DNA of 6,928 nucleotides from NCBI GenBank assembly GCA_944393345.1, contig CALXZW010000067.1, positions 1-6,928 of the forward strand. The letters run 5' to 3'. Below, in pieces: positions 1-6,633 of the stretch. Origin of the DNA: an uncultured Clostridia bacterium (lineage in GTDB: Bacteria; Bacillota; Clostridia; TANB77; CAG-508). Under the pieces are notes generated by a model. The model did no database searches, was not told where the DNA came from, and saw only the letters and a list, made by a program, of their open reading frames with translations. Numbering within the stretch: position 1 is the first letter of the stretch; each line of letters opens with the position of its first letter. A program made the translations under genes and the position numbers.

Positions 1-15
1 ATATCATAAAATTAA

Positions 16-44
16 AAAAAATCTACACTTTTTGTAGATTTTTT
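16..44 (-). terminator. Intrinsic terminator after ddl
   Basis: Two arms at 16-27 and 33-44 are perfect inverted repeats (core ATCTACA/TGTAGAT flanked by A and T runs) with a 5-base loop. Read on the minus strand, the stem lies 16 bases past the ddl stop and ends in a run of eight T. This is the expected end of the murF-ddl transcript. The T run on the other strand means it could also stop transcription entering from the left. Confidence 0.85.
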
Positions 45-60
45 ATCGTTATATTAAATT

Positions 61-1107
61 TTATTTTACCAAATTTACTATTAAGTCTAATAAATTACTA
101 TAATTTATTCCAGAAGCTTGAAATAGTTTGGGATACATACTAATATTTGTAAATCCTGGCATAGTATTAATTTCATTTATGTATATGTCATTAGTTCCTT
201 TTTCAACAAAAAAATCGACTCTTGATATTCCTTTACCATCAATTGCTTTAAATGCTTTTATAGCTTGGTTTTGTATGGTTTTTGCGACATTTTCTGGTAT
301 ATCCGCTGGTATAAGAGTTTTAGAATCTGCATTTCTATATTTTGAATCGTAACTATAAAATTCTTCTGCTGATTTTATTTCTCCAACGCATGAACTAATA
401 ACTTCTTCATTTCCTAGTACTGCACATTCTACTTCTTTACCTTCTATGCCTTGCTCTATTAATATTTTAGTATCAAATTTTTTAGCGACTTCTATATATT
501 TCTTTAATTCTTCAATATTTTTGGCTTTACTTACCCCTACACTTGACCCTGAATTTGAAGGTTTAATAAACATAGGAAATTTAAGTTTTTTAATTATTTC
601 ATTTATAATTTCATTTAAATCTAATATTTTTTCATTGAAACTTTCATCAACATAAATATATTTTTCTTTAAATTCTTTTATGTATACATATTTAGTTTGT
701 TTTATTCCTGCTTTTTCAAATATTATTTTTGTATATACTTTATCCATTCCAATGCTAGAAGCTAATACTTTACAACCCACATATGGTATTTTTAATATTT
801 CTAACATTCCCTGAATTGTACCATCTTCTCCATACAATCCATGTAAAACAGGAAAAACTATATCTAAACCTTTTAAATATTTAGTTATATTTTCTATTTC
901 TTCCAATTTTTCTATATCTCTTTTACAATTTAATATTTCATTTTTATCTATATTTTTATACCACTTTGCTTCTTTTGAAATATATATTGGAAAAATTTCA
1001 TATTTATCTTTATCTAAATTGCTTATAACTGAGTTAGCAGAAACAACAGAAACTTCATTTTCCGTAGACATTCCGCCAAAAATCACTCCTAATTTAATTT
1101 TATCCAT
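61..1107 (-). CDS. ddl: D-alanine--D-alanine ligase
   Basis: ATP-grasp enzyme of the cytoplasm that joins two D-alanines to make the dipeptide used by MurF. From the ATG at 1107 the protein has 348 residues, normal for Ddl. It shows the N-terminal signature GGMSTENEVS (11-20; Glu16 should hold the first D-Ala), HGLYGEDGTIQG (89-100), the ATP-binding KPSNSGSSVGVSK (182-194), a tyrosine-rich omega loop YSYDSKY (251-257), Arg296, and metal ligands Asp298, Glu312 and Asn314 within SRVDFF and INEINTMPGFT. Tyrosine in the omega loop points to D-Ala-D-Ala rather than D-Ala-D-Lac, so this looks like the housekeeping ligase. A GTG at 1122 in the same frame would add five residues and overlap murF, but has no ribosome site. 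The ATG has AGGTG at a good distance. It is the second gene of the murF-ddl operon. Confidence 0.95.
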   Translation of the reverse strand: MDKIKLGVIFGGMSTENEVSVVSANSVISNLDKDKYEIFPIYISKEAKWYKNIDKNEILNCKRDIEKLEEIENITKYLKGLDIVFPVLHGLYGEDGTIQGMLEILKIPYVGCKVLASSIGMDKVYTKIIFEKAGIKQTKYVYIKEFKEKYIYVDESFNEKILDLNEIINEIIKKLKFPMFIKPSNSGSSVGVSKAKNIEELKKYIEVAKKFDTKILIEQGIEGKEVECAVLGNEEVISSCVGEIKSAEEFYSYDSKYRNADSKTLIPADIPENVAKTIQNQAIKAFKAIDGKGISRVDFFVEKGTNDIYINEINTMPGFTNISMYPKLFQASGINYSNLLDLIVNLVK

Positions 1108-1111
1108 ATTA

Positions 1112-1116
1112 CACCT
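1112..1116 (-). promoter_or_regulatory. Ribosome binding site that sets the ddl start
   Basis: AGGTG followed by TAAT and the ATG at 1107. The site overlaps the murF stop codon (TAG, 1115-1117), so ribosomes finishing murF end on the ddl start region. This suggests translational coupling and favours the ATG over the upstream in-frame GTG at 1122. Confidence 0.7.
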
Positions 1117-2509
1117 ACTCACTTTTTATTAAATTTTCTACTAATTCGTAAAATTTCATTCCATTTGATGCTTTAAATAATATTACATCTCCACTTTTCA
1201 TATTATTTTTTAAATATTCTAAAATATCTTCTTTTTTTTGAAAATAATGTGTATTTTCTTTTTTCATTCCTAATCTCTGAGTTTCTTCTATCATTTTTAT
1301 AGAATTTTCTCCATAACACAATAATATGTCTATTTTGTTTTTATATACCTCTTCCCCTACTTTTCTATGTAATTCTTCTGAAAAATCCCCTAATTCCAGC
1401 ATATCACCTAATACAGCAATTTTTCTATTTTCTTTAAATTTTGATAAATCTTTTAAACTTGCTTGCATTGATTCTGGACTGGCATTATATGTAGCATTTA
1501 TTATTTGCACTCCATTATTTAATTTTATAATATCTGTTCTCTTTTTAGTAAGCTCAAATTTTTCAATTCCAACTTTTATTTTTTCATCATCTATATTTAA
1601 ACTTTTTCCTACTAAAATTGCACTTAATGCATTTAATATGAAATGTTCTCCTGCAACAGGAACTTTAATTAACTTTTCTTTTTCACATCTTTTACAATTA
1701 AATATACTATATTCTTTTTCTAATTTTATATTCACTGCATTTATATCACTTAAATTTTCAATTCCATAAGTTAAAATATTATATTTTTCTTTATTATTTT
1801 CGTACCAATTATGTAATAAATCATTATCGTTATTTACTATAACAATAGGATTTATCGCACATTTTAATATTTCTAATTTGGCTTTTAAAATATTTTCTCG
1901 TGATCCCAAGTTTCCAATATGTGATGTTCCAATATTAGTTATTACACATATATTAGGTTTAGCTATTTTTGATAACAACTCTATTTCTCCAAAATGATTC
2001 ATTCCCATTTCTAGTACCATTGCTTCTTCGTCTTTTAAATTTAATATTGTAAATGGCATTCCTATATTATTGTTATTATTTCCTATTGTTTTCAACGTTT
2101 TAAATTTTTGAGAAACAACATTTGCTATTATGTCCTTTGTACTTGTTTTTCCTACACTACCTGTTATAGCTATTACAGGTATATCATATAAACTTCTTTT
2201 ATATTCGGCAATTTTATACAATGCCTCATGTGTATTTTCTACTTTTATTATTACTTTATTCTGATATTTTTCTAAATCTTCATTATTAAAATCAATATTT
2301 TCTACAATTACACAAATTGCACCTTTATCTAATGCTTCTTGCCAATAGTCATTACCATTAAATTTTTCTCCTTTTATTCCTATATATGTATCATTTTCAT
2401 TTATAGTTCTTGTATCTTTAGAAAAACTTATACACTCCACGTCTTCTTTTCCTATTATTAAATTTCCTTTTGTTATTTTTATAATATCTTTAACTGTTAT
2501 ATTCTTCAT
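1115..2509 (-). CDS. murF: UDP-N-acetylmuramoyl-tripeptide--D-alanyl-D-alanine ligase
   Basis: Cytoplasmic Mur ligase that uses ATP to add D-Ala-D-Ala to UDP-MurNAc-tripeptide, the last soluble step of peptidoglycan precursor synthesis. The 464 residues fit the family. The N-terminal UDP-binding part covers about 1-105. The central ATPase starts with ITGSVGKTST (P-loop GSVGKTS, 117-123), followed by GNNNNNIGMP (143-152) and EMGMNHFGEIE (167-177). The C-terminal domain (about 320-464) carries TYNASPESM (340-348), LGDMLELGD (367-375) and KASNGMKF (446-453). In the signature before TYNASP, many MurF proteins have an acidic or Asn residue followed by Asp (ND or DD), but here it is Asn338-Ala339. 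The ATG has AGAGGTG just upstream. It is the first gene of an operon with ddl, whose product supplies its substrate. Confidence 0.95.
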   Translation of the reverse strand: MKNITVKDIIKITKGNLIIGKEDVECISFSKDTRTINENDTYIGIKGEKFNGNDYWQEALDKGAICVIVENIDFNNEDLEKYQNKVIIKVENTHEALYKIAEYKRSLYDIPVIAITGSVGKTSTKDIIANVVSQKFKTLKTIGNNNNNIGMPFTILNLKDEEAMVLEMGMNHFGEIELLSKIAKPNICVITNIGTSHIGNLGSRENILKAKLEILKCAINPIVIVNNDNDLLHNWYENNKEKYNILTYGIENLSDINAVNIKLEKEYSIFNCKRCEKEKLIKVPVAGEHFILNALSAILVGKSLNIDDEKIKVGIEKFELTKKRTDIIKLNNGVQIINATYNASPESMQASLKDLSKFKENRKIAVLGDMLELGDFSEELHRKVGEEVYKNKIDILLCYGENSIKMIEETQRLGMKKENTHYFQKKEDILEYLKNNMKSGDVILFKASNGMKFYELVENLIKSE

Positions 2510-2534
2510 TTTTCACCTCTTAATATTTTTTAAT

Positions 2535-2563
2535 ATTATATTCTTTTTTAATCTTTTTTGCAA
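2535..2563 (-). promoter_or_regulatory. Sigma-A-type promoter of murF-ddl
   Basis: On the minus strand, -35 TTGCAA (2558-2563, 4 of 6 matches) is separated by 17 bases (2541-2557) from a perfect -10 TATAAT (2535-2540). Transcription would begin near 2528, giving a leader of about 19 bases with the Shine-Dalgarno AGAGGTG before the ATG at 2509. The spacing is ideal and the position fits the operon. The surrounding DNA is AT-rich, so it remains a prediction. Confidence 0.7.
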
Positions 2564-2634
2564 CTAAAATAAATTTTACATTTTAAAAATTTATTTATTC
2601 ATGTTATTTTTATATTTCTTACTTATCTACATAT

Positions 2635-2670
2635 AATTAAAAAAGGCAGAAAAATCTGCCTTTTTTAATT
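2635..2670 (-). terminator. Intrinsic terminator after the ssp gene
   Basis: A perfect 16-base inverted repeat (2635-2650 and 2655-2670) with a four-base loop. The GC part is GGCAGA/TCTGCC and the arms continue into A and T runs, so a U tract is present on either strand. It starts four bases after the ssp stop codon, as expected for a short, highly expressed monocistronic gene, and separates ssp from murF. Confidence 0.9.
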
Positions 2671-2674
2671 TGAA

Positions 2675-2854
2675 CTACTTTGTTTCTACCGCTCTATTTG
2701 CAATTTCTATTGCTTTTGTAACTATATTTCCACAGTCTTTAGAAGAAACATTTTCCCAACTTCCTCCATCTTTTTTTACTTGTTCATATACTCCTAATTC
2801 TTTTGCTATTTCTTCTCTAAGATTTTGAGAAATTAATTTACTATTTCTAGACAT
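2675..2854 (-). CDS. sspF: Alpha/beta-type small acid-soluble spore protein, SspF-like
   Basis: A 59-residue protein that should coat and protect DNA in the forespore and be broken down at germination. The sequence begins MSRNSKLISQNLREEIAKEL and continues through GVYEQVKKDGGSWENV (21-36), CGNIVTKAIEIA (41-52) and the end RAVETK. From memory it lines up throughout with Bacillus SspF: EIAKELG matches ELAKDLG, a GGxW or GGW turn follows, and GNIVTKAIEIA matches GNMVKRAIEIA. The EIA around residues 15-17 resembles the site cut by the germination protease GPR in this family. Threonine 46 stands where SspF has lysine, and there is a cysteine at 41, which is uncommon in these proteins. The ATG has a strong Shine-Dalgarno, AAGGAGG (2860-2866), five bases away. 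A perfect terminator follows at once, so the gene is probably transcribed alone. I could not assign its forespore promoter. Confidence 0.85.
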   Translation of the reverse strand: MSRNSKLISQNLREEIAKELGVYEQVKKDGGSWENVSSKDCGNIVTKAIEIANRAVETK

Positions 2855-3030
2855 ATTGTCCTCCTTATAGTTATACTAATTTTTTAAGTAAAATCAAAAA
2901 TTAATTTTACTATTTTTATTGTTTGCATTTTTTTAAATTTTATTTTAGCAATTTTTTGATTTTTTATAACATTTTTCTTCATAATATGATATAATAAAAA
3001 TAATATTGACTTTTACAAAGGAGATTTTTT
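2855..3030. other. Divergent intergenic region between ssp and the VanW gene
   Basis: This 176-base, very AT-rich spacer holds the start signals of two divergent genes. The ssp ribosome site is at 2860-2866, a rightward extended -10 promoter is at 2966-2995, and the VanW-gene Shine-Dalgarno AAAGGAG is at 3017-3023. I saw no small ORF with a ribosome site, no strong hairpin and no recognisable RNA leader. A leftward promoter for ssp must lie here, but I could not identify it. Confidence 0.6.
2966..2995 (+). promoter_or_regulatory. Extended -10 promoter of the VanW-domain gene
   Basis: TGATATAAT at 2987-2995 is a perfect extended -10 (TGn plus TATAAT). A partial -35, ATAACA at 2966-2971 (4 of 6 matches), lies 18 bases upstream. 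A start near 3002 would give a leader of about 29 bases containing the AAAGGAG ribosome site. Vegetative sigma-A expression is the simplest reading. Confidence 0.6.
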
Positions 3031-4644
3031 ATGAACTCAAATAATAATGTTTTAGAAAAAAAAGCAGATTTTAATAATAAGGAAGAGATTAATACAAACC
3101 AACTTCTCGATATAGATAATACTAATGAAAAAATAAATTTAGATTCAGAAATGTCTGAAGAAAAAGTAAATAATTATACACCATTAGGCAGTTCTAAATC
3201 CCCAAATTTATCTGCTATATTTTTACTTATATTTATTATAATAATTACAAGTATTTTAGTTTTATTTTTAGGATTTACTGCATTTAATTTTTTAAATCCA
3301 AATATTATTTCTGGTGTATCAATTAAAGGAATAGATGTTTCAGGATTAAGTAAAGCAGATGCTAAATATCAAATCGATAACTTTTTATCATCTAAAATAC
3401 CTGATGAAATAACAATAAAACATAATGATTTTACTGCAACTGTTTCTTTATCACAAATGAATGCTACTTTCGATACCAAAACTGCTACAGAAACAGCTTA
3501 TAAAATTGGTAGACAAGGAAATATTTTTGAAAATAATCTTTATGTTTTATCAACAATGTTTGGAAAAGTTAATGTTGAACCTAATATAAAACTTGATGAA
3601 GATCAATTAACTAAATATTTACAAGATTTATCAACTCAACTACCTGATGCAGTTGTTCAAAGTAGTTATTATATAGAAAATTCAAATTTAATAATTACTG
3701 CTGGAAAAGAAGGTAATATTGTTGATACAGAAAAAACTATAGAAAATATAAAAACTGCAATTTCAAATTTTTCTTGTATTGATACTCCTGTTGAAATAGC
3801 AGTAAAAACTGAACAGCCTAATCCTATCGATATAGAAAAAATACATAATGAAATTTATAAAGAACCTGTTGATGCCTATTATACCCAAAATCCTTTTATG
3901 GTATATCCTAGTGAAGATGGTGTAGACTTTAATATTTCCATAGATGAAGCCAAAAATATAATTTCTGAAGTAAAAGATGAATATATAATACCTTTAAAAT
4001 ATTCAAAGCCTAATGTTACAACTAATATGATTGGTACTGAAGCATTTCCAGATTTATTATCATCTTTTTCTACTAAATATTCTGCACGAGATACCAATAG
4101 AACGACTAACTTAAAATTAGCTTCAAATAAAATTAATGGTACTGTTATTATGCCTGGTGAAATATTTTCATATAATAAAGTAGTAGGTGCAAGAACAATA
4201 GCTGCTGGATATAAAGAAGCACCAATATATCTTTCTGGACAAGTTGTAGATGGCTTAGGTGGAGGAATTTGTCAAATTACATCTACACTATACAATGCTG
4301 TTATTTATGCAAATCTAGAAATCGTGGAAAGATCAAACCATCAATTTGTTCCTTCTTACGTTACCGCTAGTAGAGATGCAACTGTTGTTTATGGTGCTCT
4401 AGATTTTAAATTTAAAAATAATAGAGATTATCCAATAAAATTAGTATGTTCTGTTTCTGGCGGTGTTGCAAGTTTTCAAATTTTTGGTATGAAAACAGAA
4501 AATGATTACGAAGTTTCTATTTCTTCTTATGAGACAGGTAGAACTTCTACTGCAATATATTCAGAAGCATATAAAATATTAAAGAAAAATGGACAAATTG
4601 TTTCAAAAGAATTATTGTCAAAAGATACATACAAAAGACATTAA
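3031..4644 (+). CDS. VanW-domain protein, membrane-anchored (YoaR-like)
   Basis: A 537-residue protein of unknown function, probably anchored in the membrane with most of its mass outside. Residues 1-60 are polar and rich in Asn, Glu and Asp, and should be cytoplasmic. One membrane helix spans about 61-88. Next come GVSIKGIDVSGLSKADA (95-111) and two stretches resembling the putative peptidoglycan-binding PG_binding_4/YoaR domain, at about 95-260 and 265-330 (the second with PVDAYY and EDGVDFNISIDEAKNII). The VanW domain covers about 345-487, with SARDTNRTTNLKLA (351-364), GEIFSYNKVVGART (376-389) and the hallmark GGGICQITSTLYNA (410-423). The tail ends in a VSKELLSKDTY motif that I recall from other clostridial VanW proteins. 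The ATG has AAAGGAG seven bases upstream. The name comes from the vanB resistance cluster, but no VanR, VanS, VanH, VanX or D-Lac ligase lies here, so resistance should not be inferred. It stands alone between divergent ssp and convergent ypeB. Confidence 0.9.
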   Translation: MNSNNNVLEKKADFNNKEEINTNQLLDIDNTNEKINLDSEMSEEKVNNYTPLGSSKSPNLSAIFLLIFIIIITSILVLFLGFTAFNFLNPNIISGVSIKGIDVSGLSKADAKYQIDNFLSSKIPDEITIKHNDFTATVSLSQMNATFDTKTATETAYKIGRQGNIFENNLYVLSTMFGKVNVEPNIKLDEDQLTKYLQDLSTQLPDAVVQSSYYIENSNLIITAGKEGNIVDTEKTIENIKTAISNFSCIDTPVEIAVKTEQPNPIDIEKIHNEIYKEPVDAYYTQNPFMVYPSEDGVDFNISIDEAKNIISEVKDEYIIPLKYSKPNVTTNMIGTEAFPDLLSSFSTKYSARDTNRTTNLKLASNKINGTVIMPGEIFSYNKVVGARTIAAGYKEAPIYLSGQVVDGLGGGICQITSTLYNAVIYANLEIVERSNHQFVPSYVTASRDATVVYGALDFKFKNNRDYPIKLVCSVSGGVASFQIFGMKTENDYEVSISSYETGRTSTAIYSEAYKILKKNGQIVSKELLSKDTYKRH

Positions 4645-4648
4645 TTTA

Positions 4649-4687
4649 TAAAGAGATAGTACAAATTTAATTTCTACTATCTCTTTA
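4649..4687. terminator. Shared hairpin terminator between convergent genes
   Basis: Thirteen-base perfect arms at 4649-4661 and 4675-4687 (core AAAGAGATAGTA/TACTATCTCTTT) surround a 13-base loop. It begins four bases after the VanW-gene stop and ends eight bases before the ypeB stop. It should serve both converging transcripts. The T tracts past the stem are short and broken on both strands, so termination may be less complete than at 16-44 or 2635-2670. Confidence 0.7.
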
Positions 4688-4695
4688 AATTTTGT

Positions 4696-6069
4696 TTACA
4701 TTGTTAATGTTCCATTAGGTGTATCTTTAATTAAAAGTATATCTTCTTCTCTTCCATTTGTAGCATTTATATATATTAAAAATTCTCTTTCATCTATTTT
4801 TCCTTTGAATTCATAACAAAGAATTTCAGATTGCCACTCTGTTGGAATTATAGCAAGTCCTTCACTTTTAATTTCCAATTCATTATTTAAGTTTTTCTTT
4901 GCTTCATCTATACTTATTTTTACACTATCAATTTTTCTTTCTTCATGGTTATTTAAATAACCACTTGTTTCAATTCCTAATATTTCTCCATTATCAAGTG
5001 CAACCTTTACTTTAATTAAATCCGGATAAATTATAACATTATCTTGTGTTGCAGCATAATTTATAGTTACTATCCCTTCTTGTTTTAAATAATATGTTTC
5101 TTTCATATTCGGAAATCCTATATTTGATAAATACTCTGTGCCTTTTTGATTTGCTTCTTCTTGTGATATTATTTCGGCATTTACATCTCTGTTTGAATTC
5201 ATATATACTAAATGTCCGCCTTTTTTTGAAATAGCAATATTTATATTTTCTTCTTTATTTGTTTTTATAGAAAAATCATATACTTGTATAGTTGCATTTT
5301 CTGATAATCCTAAATTAGTTATTTCTTCTATTTGAGAATTTTTTAATACTTCTTCTACTCTTTTTTTGGCATCTTCTTCACTAATATCTTCACCTGTTAA
5401 ACCTTTTTTCTCAGTATTTGTTAAATGTTCTGAAAATGCTCCATCATAAATTAGTCCAGAATATTCATGAAAATTTTCTTCTAAATTACTAAAACTTTCT
5501 TTAGAAACATTGTCTACTTGCTGTGCAAATGCTATTGTTCCCTTTTTAGTTAATTCATCCCATTTAAACCTTCCAGAATTTAAATCTTCTGATAGCTGGT
5601 TCAATGTATTTTCCAATTCTAAACTATATCCATGCAATTCTTTTAAATTTTTTAAATCTTCATCATTTAAACTTTCATCATAAATATTCTTTCTTGATAA
5701 CGAATAACTATAATCACTAACTTGATTTAAAAATTTTTCTGTATTTTCTAATTCTTGACTTTCTATTGGTAATCTTGCTAAATATGCTTGTGCCAAATTT
5801 GCTTCTCTCCATAAATTTGTTAAAGTTTCTGCACCATGTTCTGGTGTTGTTGATATTAATGATTTAGCCAAATATGTTTCTACATTTTGCACATAATCAA
5901 CTAATTCAAAAAAAGCCATATTATATGAGTTTTCAGCTGCCTGTCTATATTCTTTTTGCTTTGTAAATATAGTAAAAACTAAAATTAGACTTATAGCAAA
6001 TAAACCAATTATTACACTAAACATATGCTCCTTTTTTAATCTATTTTTCCATTCAATTAATTTATTCAT
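4696..6069 (-). CDS. ypeB: Spore germination protein YpeB
   Basis: YpeB is the partner of the cortex-lytic enzyme SleB. In Bacillus the two proteins depend on each other for stability in the spore, and YpeB has been linked to holding SleB in check. The 457 residues match the family length. A single membrane helix lies at about 17-35 after a short basic N-terminus. A mostly helical domain (about 38-215) contains typical YpeB stretches such as NSYNMAFFELVDYVQNVE (47-64), LWREANLAQAYLARLP (86-101) and FKWDELTKKG (168-177). Three PepSY-like repeats follow at about 228-295 (ISEEDAKKRVEEVL), 300-370 (ISQEEANQKGTEYLSNIGFP) and 385-447 (ISIDEAKKNL through FLIYINATNGREEDI). Such repeats are often inhibitory modules. 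The ATG at 6069 has AGGAG about ten bases upstream. It starts 20 bases after the sleB stop, giving the usual sleB-ypeB operon. Confidence 0.95.
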   Translation of the reverse strand: MNKLIEWKNRLKKEHMFSVIIGLFAISLILVFTIFTKQKEYRQAAENSYNMAFFELVDYVQNVETYLAKSLISTTPEHGAETLTNLWREANLAQAYLARLPIESQELENTEKFLNQVSDYSYSLSRKNIYDESLNDEDLKNLKELHGYSLELENTLNQLSEDLNSGRFKWDELTKKGTIAFAQQVDNVSKESFSNLEENFHEYSGLIYDGAFSEHLTNTEKKGLTGEDISEEDAKKRVEEVLKNSQIEEITNLGLSENATIQVYDFSIKTNKEENINIAISKKGGHLVYMNSNRDVNAEIISQEEANQKGTEYLSNIGFPNMKETYYLKQEGIVTINYAATQDNVIIYPDLIKVKVALDNGEILGIETSGYLNNHEERKIDSVKISIDEAKKNLNNELEIKSEGLAIIPTEWQSEILCYEFKGKIDEREFLIYINATNGREEDILLIKDTPNGTLTM

Positions 6070-6089
6070 AATTTTTCTCTCCTCACTTA

Positions 6090-6563
6090 TTATTTACAAA
6101 AACGATGTTTTCCTATTGTTTTAACATGTTCCCTTGACCAAATCCATTTATTTGTTGCAGTATCTGGATTAAAATAATATATACATCCTCCTGTTGGATC
6201 CCAACCATTCATTGCATCTCTTGCCGCTTTATATACAGTAGACCCTTCAGAAATTGGGACATTAATCTGCCCATCTGAAACTGCTGTAAAAGCTCCTGAT
6301 TGATATATTACACCCGCTATAGTGTTTGGAAATTGTGAACTTTTTACCCTATTTAATATTACCGCTCCTACTGCAACTTGTCCTTCGTAAGGTTCTCCTC
6401 TTGCTTCTCCATTAATAGCTCTTGCCATTAATTGAATATCTGAATTAGAGGATGATGAAGCATAACTTATATTTTGCATATTTTTATCATTTTCTAACAT
6501 TGCTAAAAATATACTTATAATAAGTATACATATTATAATTATTATTCTTACAATCCTTTTCAA
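6090..6563 (-). CDS. sleB: Spore cortex-lytic enzyme SleB, compact form
   Basis: SleB is a lytic transglycosylase-type hydrolase of the Hydrolase_2 family (PF07486) that degrades muramic-lactam-containing cortex peptidoglycan at germination. The protein has 157 residues. A very hydrophobic N-terminal segment (about 4-23) acts as signal peptide or anchor, with possible cleavage near 35. The catalytic domain fills 42-157: IQLMARAINGEARGEPYEGQ (43-62; Glu53 is the likely catalytic acid), VAVGAVILNRVKSSQFPNT (63-81), FTAVSDGQIN (92-101), GGCIYYFNPDTATNKWIWSR (125-144) and the C-terminal IGKHRFCK. Bacillus SleB is about twice as long because a peptidoglycan-binding domain lies between the signal and the catalytic part; here only a short linker remains. 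The start is TTG, supported by AAGGTGAT at 6567-6574. In-frame codons upstream offer no ATG or GTG before a stop at 6591-6593. It is first in the operon with ypeB. Confidence 0.95.
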   Translation of the reverse strand: MKRIVRIIIIICILIISIFLAMLENDKNMQNISYASSSSNSDIQLMARAINGEARGEPYEGQVAVGAVILNRVKSSQFPNTIAGVIYQSGAFTAVSDGQINVPISEGSTVYKAARDAMNGWDPTGGCIYYFNPDTATNKWIWSREHVKTIGKHRFCK

Positions 6564-6566
6564 TTT

Positions 6567-6574
6567 ATCACCTT
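6567..6574 (-). promoter_or_regulatory. Ribosome binding site that supports the sleB TTG start
   Basis: AAGGTGAT is complementary to the 3' end of 16S rRNA and stands three bases before the TTG at 6561-6563, with seven bases between its GG and the start. No in-frame ATG or GTG lies between this codon and the upstream in-frame stop, so this site decides the start. Confidence 0.7.
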
Positions 6575-6597
6575 TTCTTTTTTTATTTATTCATATA

Positions 6598-6626
6598 TAT
6601 TTTGCTTATTTTTAATAAATTTATTC
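6598..6626 (-). promoter_or_regulatory. Candidate sigma-G (forespore) promoter of sleB-ypeB
   Basis: On the minus strand, GAATA (6622-6626) fits the sigma-G -35 pattern GHATR. Seventeen bases downstream, CAAAATA (6598-6604) matches six of seven positions of the -10 pattern CATnHTA. The start would fall near 6590, about 27 bases before the TTG codon. In Bacillus sleB-ypeB is transcribed by sigma-G, which agrees. In DNA this AT-rich a chance match is possible. Confidence 0.5.
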
Positions 6627-6633
6627 CATTTTT

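Noticed and set aside
128..352. 74-codon plus-strand reading frame inside ddl
   Set aside because: It lies opposite a clear Ddl sequence, resembles no family and has no ribosome site; it is a by-product of the coding strand.
446..655. 69-codon plus-strand reading frame inside ddl
   Set aside because: Antisense to the conserved ATP-grasp part of Ddl; low-complexity product rich in Ser, Phe and Ile from complementing AT-rich codons.
1108..1122. GTG at 1122 as the ddl start
   Set aside because: It would overlap murF and has no Shine-Dalgarno, while the ATG at 1107 has AGGTG well placed and begins at the usual Ddl N-terminus.
1326..1769. 147-codon plus-strand reading frame inside murF
   Set aside because: Fully antisense to conserved MurF motifs; its hydrophobic Phe/Ser-rich product is what the complement of Lys/Glu-rich coding gives. 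No recognisable domain.
2870..2897. TTGATT - 16 bases - TATAAC promoter pointing at ssp on the minus strand
   Set aside because: The -10 would end four bases before the Shine-Dalgarno, so transcription would start inside or past the ribosome site.
2982..2988. CATATTA on the minus strand as a sigma-G -10 for ssp
   Set aside because: It fits the -10 pattern, but no GHATR lies 17-18 bases upstream, it would give a leader of about 120 bases, and it overlaps the rightward -10. In such AT-rich DNA a chance match is likely.
3879..4097. 72-codon minus-strand reading frame inside the VanW gene
   Set aside because: Antisense to the VanW-domain boundary, with no family resemblance.
61..4644. Vancomycin resistance cluster (Ddl-like ligase, MurF and VanW together)
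   Set aside because: The ligase has the tyrosine omega loop of a housekeeping D-Ala-D-Ala ligase, and there is no VanH, VanX, VanY or VanR/S. The VanW gene is on the opposite strand with its own promoter.
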